Shown piece after piece: positions 16,471-24,915 of a stretch of 64,000 nucleotides of DNA. The notes beneath the pieces were generated by a model. The model was not told where the DNA came from. It was given only the letters and a program-made list of their open reading frames with translations, and searched no databases. This DNA is from Aedoeadaptatus ivorii (GTDB lineage Bacteria; Bacillota; Clostridia; Tissierellales; Peptoniphilaceae): contig NZ_JAUSWF010000005.1 in assembly GCF_030815095.1 (NCBI RefSeq), positions 1 to 64,000 on the forward strand, in the 5' to 3' direction. Numbering within the stretch: position 1 is the first letter of the stretch; each line of letters starts with the position of its first letter. Both the position numbers and the translations under genes were made by a program.

Positions 16471-17085
16471 TTATTGTTTTTGGCTGGTATCATCGAGCAA
16501 AGGCGCCGAAACGAGAATCGCTGCATGCAGCGCTTGCACCTGCTCGGCCGCCGTCTGCACGCGTTCTTCATAGCTACGACGGCGCGCGTCGTCTTTTAGT
16601 GCGTCGATATTCAGCTTCGCCGTATACCCCGCGCTGCGAAAGGCCGTAAGGGCAAGATCGGCGGCGATATAGAGGTCGCTGACGGCGTTTTTGGTGATTT
16701 GTGCTTTGCAATCATTGAGCAAATTCAAAATCTTTTCGGCCGCCCGCATCGTCGAAATGGGTACTTCAATGGCGCGGATATAGCCCTTTTCAATGGCCTC
16801 ACGGCGCAATGTCTTTTCGCTTTCCGTCTCTTTCGGCAGGCGAAAGGCGGCGAGCACGCCATCGAAAGCGTGGCCGTCGGCATCGATATTGTCTTCGGCA
16901 TCCAGTGCGATCTCCGCCAGGACGCCAGAAGCCGGGCCGTCGACGCGGCTGAGCTTTAGGATCATAATGCCGAGAGAAGCCGCCAAGGCCGCGTTTAGGG
17001 CGGCTACAGATCCGCCGCCCGGAAGCGAAGAGGTGTCCATCGCCTTTTCGATATAGCGACGGACGGGCAGATCGACGAGTTTCAT
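16471..17085 (-). CDS. cyclodeaminase/cyclohydrolase family protein (FchA-like)
   Basis: A 204-residue all-helical protein of the formiminotetrahydrofolate cyclodeaminase family. The signature SLPGGGSVAALNAALAASLG is at about 27-46, followed by the long helices typical of the family. Stand-alone versions in anaerobes act as formimino-THF cyclodeaminase or methenyl-THF cyclohydrolase (FchA) in one-carbon metabolism. I used ATG 17085: it overlaps the stop of the PhzF-like gene (ATGA), and family members begin MxLxDLxVxxYxE; the longer frame is only upstream overlap. A parS site abuts its stop codon. Confidence 0.78.
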   Translation of the reverse strand: MKLVDLPVRRYIEKAMDTSSLPGGGSVAALNAALAASLGIMILKLSRVDGPASGVLAEIALDAEDNIDADGHAFDGVLAAFRLPKETESEKTLRREAIEKGYIRAIEVPISTMRAAEKILNLLNDCKAQITKNAVSDLYIAADLALTAFRSAGYTAKLNIDALKDDARRRSYEERVQTAAEQVQALHAAILVSAPLLDDTSQKQ

Positions 17086-17966
17086 AGGCGCAAAATCCCT
17101 TCCATCACGATGCGCGCGGTGCCGCCGACGAATATGTGGCCGTCTTTTTCGGAGACTTCGATCTCCGAAGGCCGGCCGACTTCCTGTCCCTGGCGGGCGC
17201 GGAGGCGGTTCTCCGATAAAATTCCGTTTTCTTTCATATAGAAATAGGTACAGCCGCTTCCGGTGCCGGATCCCGCTTCTTCCCATACACTCACCGAAGG
17301 GGAGAAGTTCCGCTGCTCTACGATTTTTTTCTCCTCGTCGTAGTAAAACAGGTGAAAGGACTTACAGTGGTATTTTTCGGAAAGCATGGCGAGGTTGCGC
17401 CGCTTGGGGTAGACTTCGTGCAAATCCGCCGCCTTTTTGAGCGGAATGATCATCGTCTCTACGCCGCCGTCGACCACTGCCGGAATCAAATTCACATCTC
17501 CCGTGCCGATATGGTCCGCGTCCACCTCAAAGGCCTCCGCCAGCGCCTCCAAGTCTTCGACCGCGCTCGTCACCTTCATTTCGGGAAGCTGCACGTCGAC
17601 GAAGTCGACCTCGCCGCCGCGAAAACTCAAATACACGCAGAGGGGTCCGGCGCCGGTATACTGCAACACCTTTTTCTTCGATTCGCTGCTGCCGATGTAG
17701 CCGAATTTGGCGAGGGTCCAAAAAGTGGCGAGGGCCGCGTGCCCGGAGATCTTGATCTCCTCGGTGGGCGTAAAGTAGCGGGCGCTGTAAATATCGCGGT
17801 CCAGCTTTCGGATGCAGATGGTCTCGGGATGGTTGAGCTCCCGCGCGGCCTTTTGCATTTCGTTGTCGCTCATATCGCCCTTGGTGAGTACGATTCCCGA
17901 GGGATTTCCCACAAACGAGCGGTCGGTAAAGGCATCGGTAATAAAAAATGTATATTCTCTAGTCAT
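17082..17966 (-). CDS. PhzF-family isomerase
   Basis: A 294-residue protein of the PhzF superfamily (diaminopimelate-epimerase-like fold). The N-terminus FFITDAFTDRSFVGNPSGIV (about 7-26) and NHPETICI with the catalytic Glu near 48 are typical, as are FTPTEEIKISGHAALAT (about 66-82) and the C-terminal GSGTGSGCTYFYM. Most bacterial members have unknown substrates; no phenazine genes are present. It overlaps parB by eight bases and the fchA-like gene by four, so it is at the tail of the parAB transcript. Confidence 0.82.
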   Translation of the reverse strand: MTREYTFFITDAFTDRSFVGNPSGIVLTKGDMSDNEMQKAARELNHPETICIRKLDRDIYSARYFTPTEEIKISGHAALATFWTLAKFGYIGSSESKKKVLQYTGAGPLCVYLSFRGGEVDFVDVQLPEMKVTSAVEDLEALAEAFEVDADHIGTGDVNLIPAVVDGGVETMIIPLKKAADLHEVYPKRRNLAMLSEKYHCKSFHLFYYDEEKKIVEQRNFSPSVSVWEEAGSGTGSGCTYFYMKENGILSENRLRARQGQEVGRPSEIEVSEKDGHIFVGGTARIVMEGILRL

Positions 17967-18783
17967 CCAGCTCTCCCCCCATAATCATCTCTACGATGCG
18001 GGACAGATCGTCCCCGGAATAGTACTCGATCACCAGGCGCCCCTTTTTGCCGTTGCCCTTGAGTTGTGCCTTGGTGCCCAATCGATCCATCAGTTGTTCT
18101 TCGATGCTCCGGTAGTAGGGCGAGATTTTTCGCTCCCGCGGTGCCTCTTTGCGGCTCTGTTCGATCGTCTGTTGTTCGCGAATCATCTTTTGTGCGCGCT
18201 TGATCTGCTCCCTGCCGTCTTTGATGCCGAGTAGCAGCTTTCCCTGGCTGATGGTGAGATCCCGATTGCGGAGCATTTCCTGCACGGCGGGCTCGAGCTT
18301 CATCAGGCGCATGCTGTTGGCCACATAGGGGCGGGATTTGCCCACCAGATTGGCGAGCTGCTCCTGGGTATAGCCGTACTTTTTTCGGAGCGCTTCGTAG
18401 CCTTCCGCCTCTTCCATGGGATTGAGGTCTTCCCGCTGGATGTTTTCGATCAAAGAAATGCGGTCCTGTTCTTCCTCGTTCACGTCGATAAAGCGTACAG
18501 GCACATCTTCCAGTCCCGCTCTCTTGGCGGCGCGCAGTCGCCGTTCTCCGGCGATCAGGCGAATCTCTTCGCCTTCCCTTTGTACCAAAAGCGGCTGCAG
18601 AACGCCCACCGCCTCGATACTGCGGGCGAGTTCCTCGATCCCTTCTTCTCCGAATCGCTTGCGCGGTTGCTCGGGATTGGGGCGAATTTCCGCAATCGGC
18701 AAGGTGTCCGGTTCCTTGCTGTCCAAAGGCGCGGTGTTGAAAAAGTTATCCAGACCGCGACCCAAACCACGCTTCTTCTCCAT
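17959..18783 (-). CDS. parB: chromosome partitioning protein ParB
   Basis: A 274-residue ParB/Spo0J, the CTP-dependent clamp that loads at parS and organises the origin. The first residues MEKKRGLGRGLDNFF are the ParA-activating tail. The N-domain has the GERRLRAAKRAG CTP motif near 77-88 and ENIQREDLNPMEEAEGY (about 112-128), then the helix-turn-helix EQLANLVGKSRPYVANSMRL (about 139-158) that reads parS. The C-terminal dimer domain is at the end. Its start codon overlaps the parA stop. Confidence 0.95.
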   Translation of the reverse strand: MEKKRGLGRGLDNFFNTAPLDSKEPDTLPIAEIRPNPEQPRKRFGEEGIEELARSIEAVGVLQPLLVQREGEEIRLIAGERRLRAAKRAGLEDVPVRFIDVNEEEQDRISLIENIQREDLNPMEEAEGYEALRKKYGYTQEQLANLVGKSRPYVANSMRLMKLEPAVQEMLRNRDLTISQGKLLLGIKDGREQIKRAQKMIREQQTIEQSRKEAPRERKISPYYRSIEEQLMDRLGTKAQLKGNGKKGRLVIEYYSGDDLSRIVEMIMGGELDD

Positions 18784-19532
18784 TATGCGTCCCTCCCGAT
18801 CAATTCTTCCGCCAAGGCGATATAGGCCTTCGCGCCCCGGCTCTTGGCGTCGTAATCCAATATGCTTTTCCCGTAAGACGGCGCCTCCGCCAATCGTACA
18901 TTGCGGGGGATCACCGTCGAAAATACTTTGTCCTTAAAGTACGATTTGACTTCTTCGACCACGAGCATACTTAAATTCGTACGCCCGTCATACATAGTAA
19001 GCACTACACCTTCGATCTCGAGCGAAGGATTAAAACCGTTTCGCACCAGCTGAATGGATTCCATCAACTGTGATAAGCCCTCTAAGGCATAGTATTCGCA
19101 CTGCACGGGAATCAAGATGCTGTCGCAGGCGGCGAGGGCCGATATGGAGAGGATCCCCAAGGACGGGGGACAGTCCATCAAAATATAATCATAGCCCTCC
19201 AATTGTTTGAGGCGTTCCTTGAGAATCATCTGCCAGCCTTCCGTTTGCGCGAATTCGATTTCGATACCCGCAAGAGTGGAACCGGAGGGGATGAGATCCA
19301 GATTTTCTTTGATATGCACCACGGGGTCTTCTTCGGACCCCAATAGAAAATCGTAAATCATATTTTCCCGATCTTTTTCTACGTTCAAACCGCTGGTGGC
19401 GTTTCCCTGGGGATCCAAATCCAGAATCAGGACTTTCTTTCCGCCAAATGCCAGCGCATCCGCCAGATTGACCACCGTCGTGGTCTTTCCGACCCCTCCC
19501 TTTTGATTAAATACAGCAATATACTTTCCCAT
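18783..19532 (-). CDS. parA: chromosome partitioning ATPase ParA (Soj)
   Basis: A 249-residue ParA-type ATPase that binds DNA without sequence preference and works with ParB to segregate origins and to tune DnaA. The deviant Walker A motif KGGVGKTT is at 11-18, with the signature lysine Lys11; Walker A' DLDPQGNATSGL is near 39-50 and Walker B YILMDCPPSLG near 117-127. It overlaps parB by one base. The 150 bases upstream carry three parS-like palindromes. Confidence 0.95.
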   Translation of the reverse strand: MGKYIAVFNQKGGVGKTTTVVNLADALAFGGKKVLILDLDPQGNATSGLNVEKDRENMIYDFLLGSEEDPVVHIKENLDLIPSGSTLAGIEIEFAQTEGWQMILKERLKQLEGYDYILMDCPPSLGILSISALAACDSILIPVQCEYYALEGLSQLMESIQLVRNGFNPSLEIEGVVLTMYDGRTNLSMLVVEEVKSYFKDKVFSTVIPRNVRLAEAPSYGKSILDYDAKSRGAKAYIALAEELIGRDA

Positions 19533-19581
19533 GATTCCACTCCTTTCCTACCCATAGTATCAAATACCGGGACAAATAAAA

Positions 19582-19615
19582 AGAGAGGAATGTTCCACAT
19601 GGAACATTCCTCTCT
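19582..19615 (-). terminator. terminator hairpin with a parS-like palindrome as its core
   Basis: AGAGAGGAATGTTCC (19582-19596) and its exact complement (19601-19615) flank a four-base loop. On the minus strand it is followed by TTTTTATTT, so it can end the rpmH-to-membrane-protein transcript just before parA. The inner 16 bases are a parS-like site. Confidence 0.65.
19591..19606. other. parS: parS-like site, imperfect
   Basis: TGTTCCACATGGAACA matches the canonical site at 16455 except for one central base (G to A). Confidence 0.65.
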
Positions 19616-19630
19616 GGTGCCTATATGTTT

Positions 19631-19646
19631 TGTTCCATATGGAACA
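19631..19646. other. parS-like palindrome
   Basis: TGTTCCATATGGAACA is a perfect palindrome, differing from the canonical site only in the central CG, which is TA here. Confidence 0.6.
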
Positions 19647-19663
19647 GTTTTCCGAAAAAATAG

Positions 19664-19679
19664 TGTTCCATATGGAACA
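19664..19679. other. parS-like palindrome
   Basis: TGTTCCATATGGAACA, identical to the site at 19631 and 33 bases from it. It abuts the stop codon of the membrane-protein gene. Confidence 0.6.
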
Positions 19680-20051
19680 TTATTTCTTTCCCTTGCGCAC
19701 GTATAACACTTTCTCTTCTTTATTTTTCATATCTTTAACGATGATTTTTTCGCGCTCTTCGGCGCCAACGACTTCGTTTCCGCCCGATCTTTGACGGGTG
19801 ATACGGCGTTTCTTTAAATATTCTCGCTTGGATTCGCGCATTTCTTTATGGGACAAATATAAAAACAGAAGGACACATAACACCAGCGCCACCAAAGCGC
19901 CCGTTTTCACCGAGGGAATAAAGTAATCGAAGAGATCGCCGTAATACGCGGCACACAAACACAGGATCGGGATCAGCATACCCGTCGCTATACTTCTGTC
20001 TTTCCACAGACAATAGAGAAGAGCCGCGAGGGCGACGGCAAAGACAATCAT
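19680..20051 (-). CDS. small membrane protein of unknown function
   Basis: A 123-residue protein with three hydrophobic segments (about 1-15, 22-42 and 50-66) followed by a strongly basic cytoplasmic tail (HKEMRESKREYLKKRRITRQ and beyond). I do not recognise a family. It is eight bases downstream of rsmG on the same strand and is the last gene of the rpmH-proximal operon before the parS-bearing terminator, so it is probably transcribed with the tRNA/rRNA modification genes. Confidence 0.6.
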   Translation of the reverse strand: MIVFAVALAALLYCLWKDRSIATGMLIPILCLCAAYYGDLFDYFIPSVKTGALVALVLCVLLFLYLSHKEMRESKREYLKKRRITRQRSGGNEVVGAEEREKIIVKDMKNKEEKVLYVRKGKK

Positions 20052-20059
20052 AGGCGCAC

Positions 20060-20761
20060 CTACAGAGGATTTTTGCGGGGTTTTCCGCCCCCGCGGGGAT
20101 ATTTTTTGGGCGTCGGCTTGCTCTTTTCGATCACCACGAGGCTCCGCTCGTCGCCGCCGGGCAAGTGGATCTCTTTGATTTCGGCAACGGTTCCGCCCAG
20201 GATGTCGATGGCGCGCTTGGCTTCCTTTACTTCCTCGCGGCCTTCGGCGCCCTTCATGGCGATCAAATGTCCGCCGACTTCCACAAAAGGCAGGCAGTAT
20301 TCCGCCAAAATAGGCAACCGCGCCACAGCGCGGGAGAGTACGATCTCGTACTGCTCCCGAAAGGCCGGATCGCGGCCTTCTTCTTCCGCACGTCCGTGAT
20401 AGGTCTTTACATTCTCAACGCCCAGTGCTTCGATCACAGCGTCCAAGAAGGTGATGCGCTTATTCAAGCTGTCCATCAAATGGACATCTCTATCGGGGAG
20501 GGCGAGGGCAAGCACCATGCCGGGAAAGCCGGCGCCGGTCCCTAAGTCCAAAATCTTTCCGTCGCCCTGCATTTCCTCGAGCAATAGCGGAGTCAGGGAA
20601 TCGATAAAGTGCTTATCGATCATCTCTTGCTCCTCGGTAATACGGGTTAGATTCGTGTGCTGATTCCACTCCAAAAGGATCTCTGCATAGCGATCGAATG
20701 CCGAAAGCGGTAGCGGCAACCCGAACGCTTCCAATGCGTCTTTACGCGTCGTCCAATCCAC
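20060..20761 (-). CDS. rsmG: 16S rRNA (guanine-527-N7)-methyltransferase RsmG
   Basis: A 233-residue SAM-dependent methyltransferase that modifies G527 of 16S rRNA. The SAM motif ILDLGTGAGFPG is near 70-81 and the RsmG-specific DSLNKRITFL near 96-105. The basic C-terminus (KKYPRGGGKPRKNP) is common in the family. It overlaps the end of mnmG by 20 bases, the standard mnmG-rsmG coupling near origins. Confidence 0.94.
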   Translation of the reverse strand: MDWTTRKDALEAFGLPLPLSAFDRYAEILLEWNQHTNLTRITEEQEMIDKHFIDSLTPLLLEEMQGDGKILDLGTGAGFPGMVLALALPDRDVHLMDSLNKRITFLDAVIEALGVENVKTYHGRAEEEGRDPAFREQYEIVLSRAVARLPILAEYCLPFVEVGGHLIAMKGAEGREEVKEAKRAIDILGGTVAEIKEIHLPGGDERSLVVIEKSKPTPKKYPRGGGKPRKNPL

Positions 20762-22649
20762 TTTCTCGCTCCCTTCTCTGTTGTTCCAAATAGATTAACA
20801 ATACATTGATATCCGCCGGCGATACCCCACTGATGCGGCCCGCCTGGCCCACGGAATCGGGTCGAATGCTACTTAGTTTTTCTTTGGCTTCGTTTCTGAG
20901 GCCGCGGATGGCCATATAGTCCAGGTCCTTGGAGAGGTGTTTATTCTCCATCTTTCTCGACTTTTGAATTTGTGCCTGCTGCTTTTCGATATAACCCTTA
21001 TAGCGAATCTCAGTCTCCACCTCCGTTATCACGTCTTTGGAAAGCGTCGGTCGATGGGGGTCGAAGACGGCGAGGTTTTCGTAGTTCAACTCCGGTCGCT
21101 GCATAAGATGCAAAAGCGAGATGGCGTTTTTCAGCTCTGCAGAGCCGAGGGTCGCCAGAATGCGGCAGTTTTCTTCGGTGGGATTGATCTGAATCCCCAA
21201 AAGACGCTCCCGTTCGCGTTCGATTGCGTCCTTTCGCTCGCGGAAGAGGGCGTATCGGGCGTCGTCGACCAATCCGATTTTGCGCCCGAGCTCGGTCAGC
21301 CGCAAATCCGCATTGTCTTGGCGAAGGGTTAAACGGTACTCGGCGCGGGCGGTCATCATGCGATAGGGTTCGCGCGTGCCCTTGGTCACCAAGTCGTCGA
21401 TTAAGACGCCGATATAGGCTTGGTCGCGGCCCAAGATCAAAGGTTCTTTGCCTTCGATGGCCAACGACGCGTTGATGCCCGCCATAAGGCCCTGTGCCGC
21501 CGCCTCCTCATAGCCGCTGGATCCGTTGATCTGACCGGCCATATAGAGATTCGGAACGTCCATGACCTCTAAGGACCGATGCAGCTTGGTCGCATCGATC
21601 GCATCGTATTCGATGGCGTAGGCCGGGCGCATAAATTCGCAGTGCGAAAGCCCCTCGATCTCGCGATACAAGCGAATTTGCACTTCCAGCGGCAGGGAAG
21701 AGGAGACGCCCTGTACGTAGATTTCCTTGGTGTGCATGCCTTCCGGCTCCAAAAACACCTGGTGTCGATCGCGGTCGGCAAAGCGCACCACCTTGTCCTC
21801 GATCGAAGGACAGTAGCGGGGGCCTTTGCCCTCGATATCGCCCAGCGCCATGGCGGAGCGGTGAATGTTCTCGCGAATAATATCGTGGGTAGCGGGGGTG
21901 GTATAGGTCAAATGACAGGAAATCTGCTCTTTGTCGGAATAGTCTTTTTGAAAATTCAGAAACGAAAAGGAATGAATCTCCGCATCGCCCTTTTGTTCCT
22001 CCAAATGCGTATAGTCGATGGAATCCCAATGCACCCGCGCCGGTGTACCGGTCTTCATGCGAAGGGTGGGGATTCCCAGGGCCTCGATGCGATCCGTTAG
22101 CGCATTCGCCGGCTGCATGCCGTCGGGCCCGCCGGAATAATTGACCTCGCCCATAAAGATGCGGCCCCGCAGATAGGTGCCGGTGGCGAGAATGACCTTT
22201 TTTGCCTTATATACCGCACCACTCTTACAGACGACACCGCAAAGGGCATCGTCTTCGAAGGAAAAGGCGATCACCTCGTCTTGAATGAGATGGAGCCTGT
22301 CTTGGTCTTCCAGCGCCGATTTCATGGCGGCATGATAGTCCCACTTGTCGGCCTGGGCGCGCAGAGAGTGCACCGCCGGGCCCTTGGAGGTATTGAGCAT
22401 TCTGGATTGAATAAAGGTCTTGTCGATATTTTTTCCCATCTCGCCGCCCAATGCGTCGATCTCGCGCACCAGATGCCCCTTGCCCGTGCCGCCGATATTG
22501 GGATTGCAGCTCATGGCGGCGATCGAGTTGAGATTCATGGTCAAAAGCACCACAGTATGGCCCATCCTCGCCGCCGCCAGGGCCGCCTCACAGCCCGCAT
22601 GGCCCGCGCCGACGACCGCCACATCGGTCTCTTTTGCTAAAAATTCCAT
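20742..22649 (-). CDS. mnmG: tRNA uridine-5-carboxymethylaminomethyl enzyme MnmG (GidA)
   Basis: A 635-residue FAD protein that, with MnmE, makes cmnm5U at wobble position 34 of some tRNAs. The dinucleotide-binding motif VVGAGHAGCEAALAAARMG is at 11-29; GCEAA and the CNPNIGGTGKGHLVREIDAL block (about 48-68) are family hallmarks. The C-terminal region holds YKGYIEKQQAQI and DY-x-x-I-RGLRNEAKEKL. Length is normal (620-640). It begins nine bases after the mnmE stop. Confidence 0.96.
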   Translation of the reverse strand: MEFLAKETDVAVVGAGHAGCEAALAAARMGHTVVLLTMNLNSIAAMSCNPNIGGTGKGHLVREIDALGGEMGKNIDKTFIQSRMLNTSKGPAVHSLRAQADKWDYHAAMKSALEDQDRLHLIQDEVIAFSFEDDALCGVVCKSGAVYKAKKVILATGTYLRGRIFMGEVNYSGGPDGMQPANALTDRIEALGIPTLRMKTGTPARVHWDSIDYTHLEEQKGDAEIHSFSFLNFQKDYSDKEQISCHLTYTTPATHDIIRENIHRSAMALGDIEGKGPRYCPSIEDKVVRFADRDRHQVFLEPEGMHTKEIYVQGVSSSLPLEVQIRLYREIEGLSHCEFMRPAYAIEYDAIDATKLHRSLEVMDVPNLYMAGQINGSSGYEEAAAQGLMAGINASLAIEGKEPLILGRDQAYIGVLIDDLVTKGTREPYRMMTARAEYRLTLRQDNADLRLTELGRKIGLVDDARYALFRERKDAIERERERLLGIQINPTEENCRILATLGSAELKNAISLLHLMQRPELNYENLAVFDPHRPTLSKDVITEVETEIRYKGYIEKQQAQIQKSRKMENKHLSKDLDYMAIRGLRNEAKEKLSSIRPDSVGQAGRISGVSPADINVLLIYLEQQRRERESGLDDA

Positions 22650-22658
22650 AGGCCCTCC

Positions 22659-24017
22659 TTACTTGCCGATACAAAACTTGGAAAATACGTGGTTCAACAC
22701 CTCTTCGTCGGCGGTCTGCCCGGTGATCTCGCCGAGCTTTGCAAAGGCGTCTTCGATATAGATCTCGGCCAGATCGAGCCCCACGCCCGCTTCGAGATCC
22801 GCGATGCCCTTATCGAGCGATTCTATGGCCGCCTGCAAGAGGTCTCGGTGGCGCAGGGAAGTGAGAAATACGTCGTCCGTGCGGATATCGCCCGCCAAAA
22901 ACCACGATTCGATCTTTTCTTCCACCGCATCGAGGCCCTCTTCTTCGCGAAAACTGGTCTCGATCACCGCACCGGGAAAATATTCTTCCATTTCTTCGGC
23001 GGAGACGGCGCTTCCCAAATCACGCTTGTTCAACAGACACAGCGCCCGCTTGTCCCGCACGCCTTCGATAATTTTCAGGTCCGTTTCCGTCAAGGGATTG
23101 GAGGCGTCGAAGATCGCGATTACCAGATCCGCATCCTCCATGCTCTTCAGCGCCCGCTCGATCCCCAATTTTTCGACCACGTCTTCGGTTTCGCGAATGC
23201 CCGCCGTATCCTGCACCCGCAGGTGGATGCCGTTTAGGGAATATGACGCTTCGAGGACGTCGCGGGTGGTGCCGGGAATCTCGGTGACGATCGCCTTATC
23301 CTCCCGCAAAAGGGCGTTTAAAAACGAACTCTTACCCACATTGGGCTTGCCGACGATGGCGGTGGCAATGCCTTCTTTGACGAGTTTTCCGCGATGAAAG
23401 GTCTCCAAAAGGCGCTGCATTTCTTCGCGGATTTTCGTCGCGGTATCGATCAAAACCTCGACCCCCACCGGCTCCACTTCTTCGGTCGAAAAGTCGATCT
23501 CCGCCACCAGCTGCGCCAAGGTATCCTTTAGAGACGCGCGAAACCCTTCGATCTTGCGGTACAGGGCGCCGGTGAGTTGGCGAACCCCCTGTTTTTGGGC
23601 CGAGACGCTCTCCGCCTCGATCATATCCATAATGCCTTCGGCCTCGGTGAGGTCGAGTTTGCCGTTCAAAAACGCGATCTTGGTAAACTCCCCGGGCGTT
23701 GCGCCCACGCAACCCGCCTCCAAAAAGGCGGAAAGAATACGCTCGAGTCCTACGCTGCCGCCGTGCGCCTGAATTTCGACCATATCCTCGCCGGTGTAAC
23801 TGCGGGGGCCGCGAAAGGCGACCGCCAGCACCTCATCGTAGACCTCGCCGTCCTTCACGAAGTGGCCGTAGAGGAGCTTTCGGTCGTTGGCGGGATCCGA
23901 CAAAGATTCCCGCCCGGAGAAAAATCGCTCGCCCATTATAATCGCGTCCGTTCCGCTCAGCCGTACGATTCCGATGCCCGCCGGCGCCTTAGCCGTAGAT
24001 ATCGCTGCAATGGTCAC
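22659..24017 (-). CDS. mnmE: tRNA modification GTPase MnmE
   Basis: A 452-residue GTPase, partner of MnmG. The N-terminal folate-binding domain begins TIAAISTAKAPAGIGIVRLSG; the G domain has G1 GKPNVGKSS (223-231), G2/G3 PGTTRD and DTAGI, and G4 NKRD. The last residues FCIGK form the conserved C-terminal C-(I/L)-G-K that holds the reactive cysteine. It follows a terminator at the end of jag. Confidence 0.95.
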   Translation of the reverse strand: MTIAAISTAKAPAGIGIVRLSGTDAIIMGERFFSGRESLSDPANDRKLLYGHFVKDGEVYDEVLAVAFRGPRSYTGEDMVEIQAHGGSVGLERILSAFLEAGCVGATPGEFTKIAFLNGKLDLTEAEGIMDMIEAESVSAQKQGVRQLTGALYRKIEGFRASLKDTLAQLVAEIDFSTEEVEPVGVEVLIDTATKIREEMQRLLETFHRGKLVKEGIATAIVGKPNVGKSSFLNALLREDKAIVTEIPGTTRDVLEASYSLNGIHLRVQDTAGIRETEDVVEKLGIERALKSMEDADLVIAIFDASNPLTETDLKIIEGVRDKRALCLLNKRDLGSAVSAEEMEEYFPGAVIETSFREEEGLDAVEEKIESWFLAGDIRTDDVFLTSLRHRDLLQAAIESLDKGIADLEAGVGLDLAEIYIEDAFAKLGEITGQTADEEVLNHVFSKFCIGK

Positions 24018-24032
24018 GCTATCACCTTCCTA

Positions 24033-24063
24033 TAAAAAAGCCTTCATAGAGACTATGAAGGCT
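24033..24063 (-). terminator. terminator between jag and mnmE
   Basis: AGCCTTCATAG (24039-24049) and CTATGAAGGCT (24053-24063) form an 11-base stem with a three-base loop; on the minus strand six T follow. The jag stop codon lies within the stem. Confidence 0.75.
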
Positions 24064-24913
24064 GAGATGTTTCTTTATGAATGACGACCCGACGATGCGG
24101 ATCCTTTCCCTCGCTCCGGGTGCGGACGCCCTCTACATTGGCGAGGCAGGCATGAATTACGCGCCGCTCCTGGGCATCCATCGGTTCGAGTTTAGCGGAC
24201 TTGCCGGTCTTTAAGACCTTATTGGCCGTCTTTCCGGCGATCCGCTTTAAAGTGGCCTCGCGCTTTTTGCGATAGCCGCTACAGTCGACGATCACGCGCC
24301 GAAATTCCCGGCTGCGCTGGTTGATCATCGCCGAAAGCACCGTTTGAATGCCGTTTAGGGTAGAGCCGTGCTTGCCGATCACAATGCCCGTCTCTTCCTG
24401 TTTGCCGTCGATGGCAACCTCGATATTTCGATCCCGAAAATCCACCGAGAGGGTATAACCCAGCTCCAGCGTGGTGAGGATCTGATCGACGTATTCGCGG
24501 ATAAAGGCTTCGATTTCGTCGTCGTCTTCGAAAAACTCCGCCTCCCGGCGCTCCTCTGCGTCGAATTCCGCTTCCTCGTCGTCTTCTTCGTCGCCTTCCT
24601 CGTTCGCCCTATCGATAGACGGCGATGGGGTATCGACGATGGTCGGTTCGGGTCGCATCTTCTGTGTATCCGACGGATCCGGCGCGGCGTCCTTTGTCAG
24701 CTCATCGCCCAAAATCGCTTCGACGATGTCTTTGCTGTCGATCTTCTCGGAAACCTTGACGATGGCGTCTTTTCCCCCGATCAGCCCTAAAAATCCCTTC
24801 GAGGGTTCTTCAATGATCTCAACTTCCGCGCGATCGCGATCGATGCGCAACTCCGCTAAGGCTTTTTCGACGGCTTCTTCTACCGTCTTGGCCGATTGGA
24901 TGGAAAAACTCAT
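24053..24913 (-). CDS. khpB: RNA-binding protein Jag/KhpB
   Basis: A 286-residue KhpB (Jag) protein, linked to cell elongation and small-RNA binding in Gram-positive bacteria. Domains: Jag-N (1-55, with the KGFLGLIGGKDA motif at 39-50), a very acidic linker (about 80-135, rich in Asp and Glu), a KH domain (about 140-215, with GIVIGKHGSTLNGIQ) and an R3H domain at the end (ERRVIHACLANVEGV then SEGKDPHRRVVI). It is two bases downstream of yidC. Confidence 0.92.
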   Translation of the reverse strand: MSFSIQSAKTVEEAVEKALAELRIDRDRAEVEIIEEPSKGFLGLIGGKDAIVKVSEKIDSKDIVEAILGDELTKDAAPDPSDTQKMRPEPTIVDTPSPSIDRANEEGDEEDDEEAEFDAEERREAEFFEDDDEIEAFIREYVDQILTTLELGYTLSVDFRDRNIEVAIDGKQEETGIVIGKHGSTLNGIQTVLSAMINQRSREFRRVIVDCSGYRKKREATLKRIAGKTANKVLKTGKSAKLEPMDAQERRVIHACLANVEGVRTRSEGKDPHRRVVIHKETSQPS

Positions 24914-24915
24914 AC

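Noticed and set aside
17086..17286. N-terminal extension of the fchA-like gene.
   Set aside because: The extra 67 codons overlap the PhzF-like gene, are Arg/Pro-rich and unlike the family; ATG 17085 overlaps the upstream stop as expected for coupled genes.
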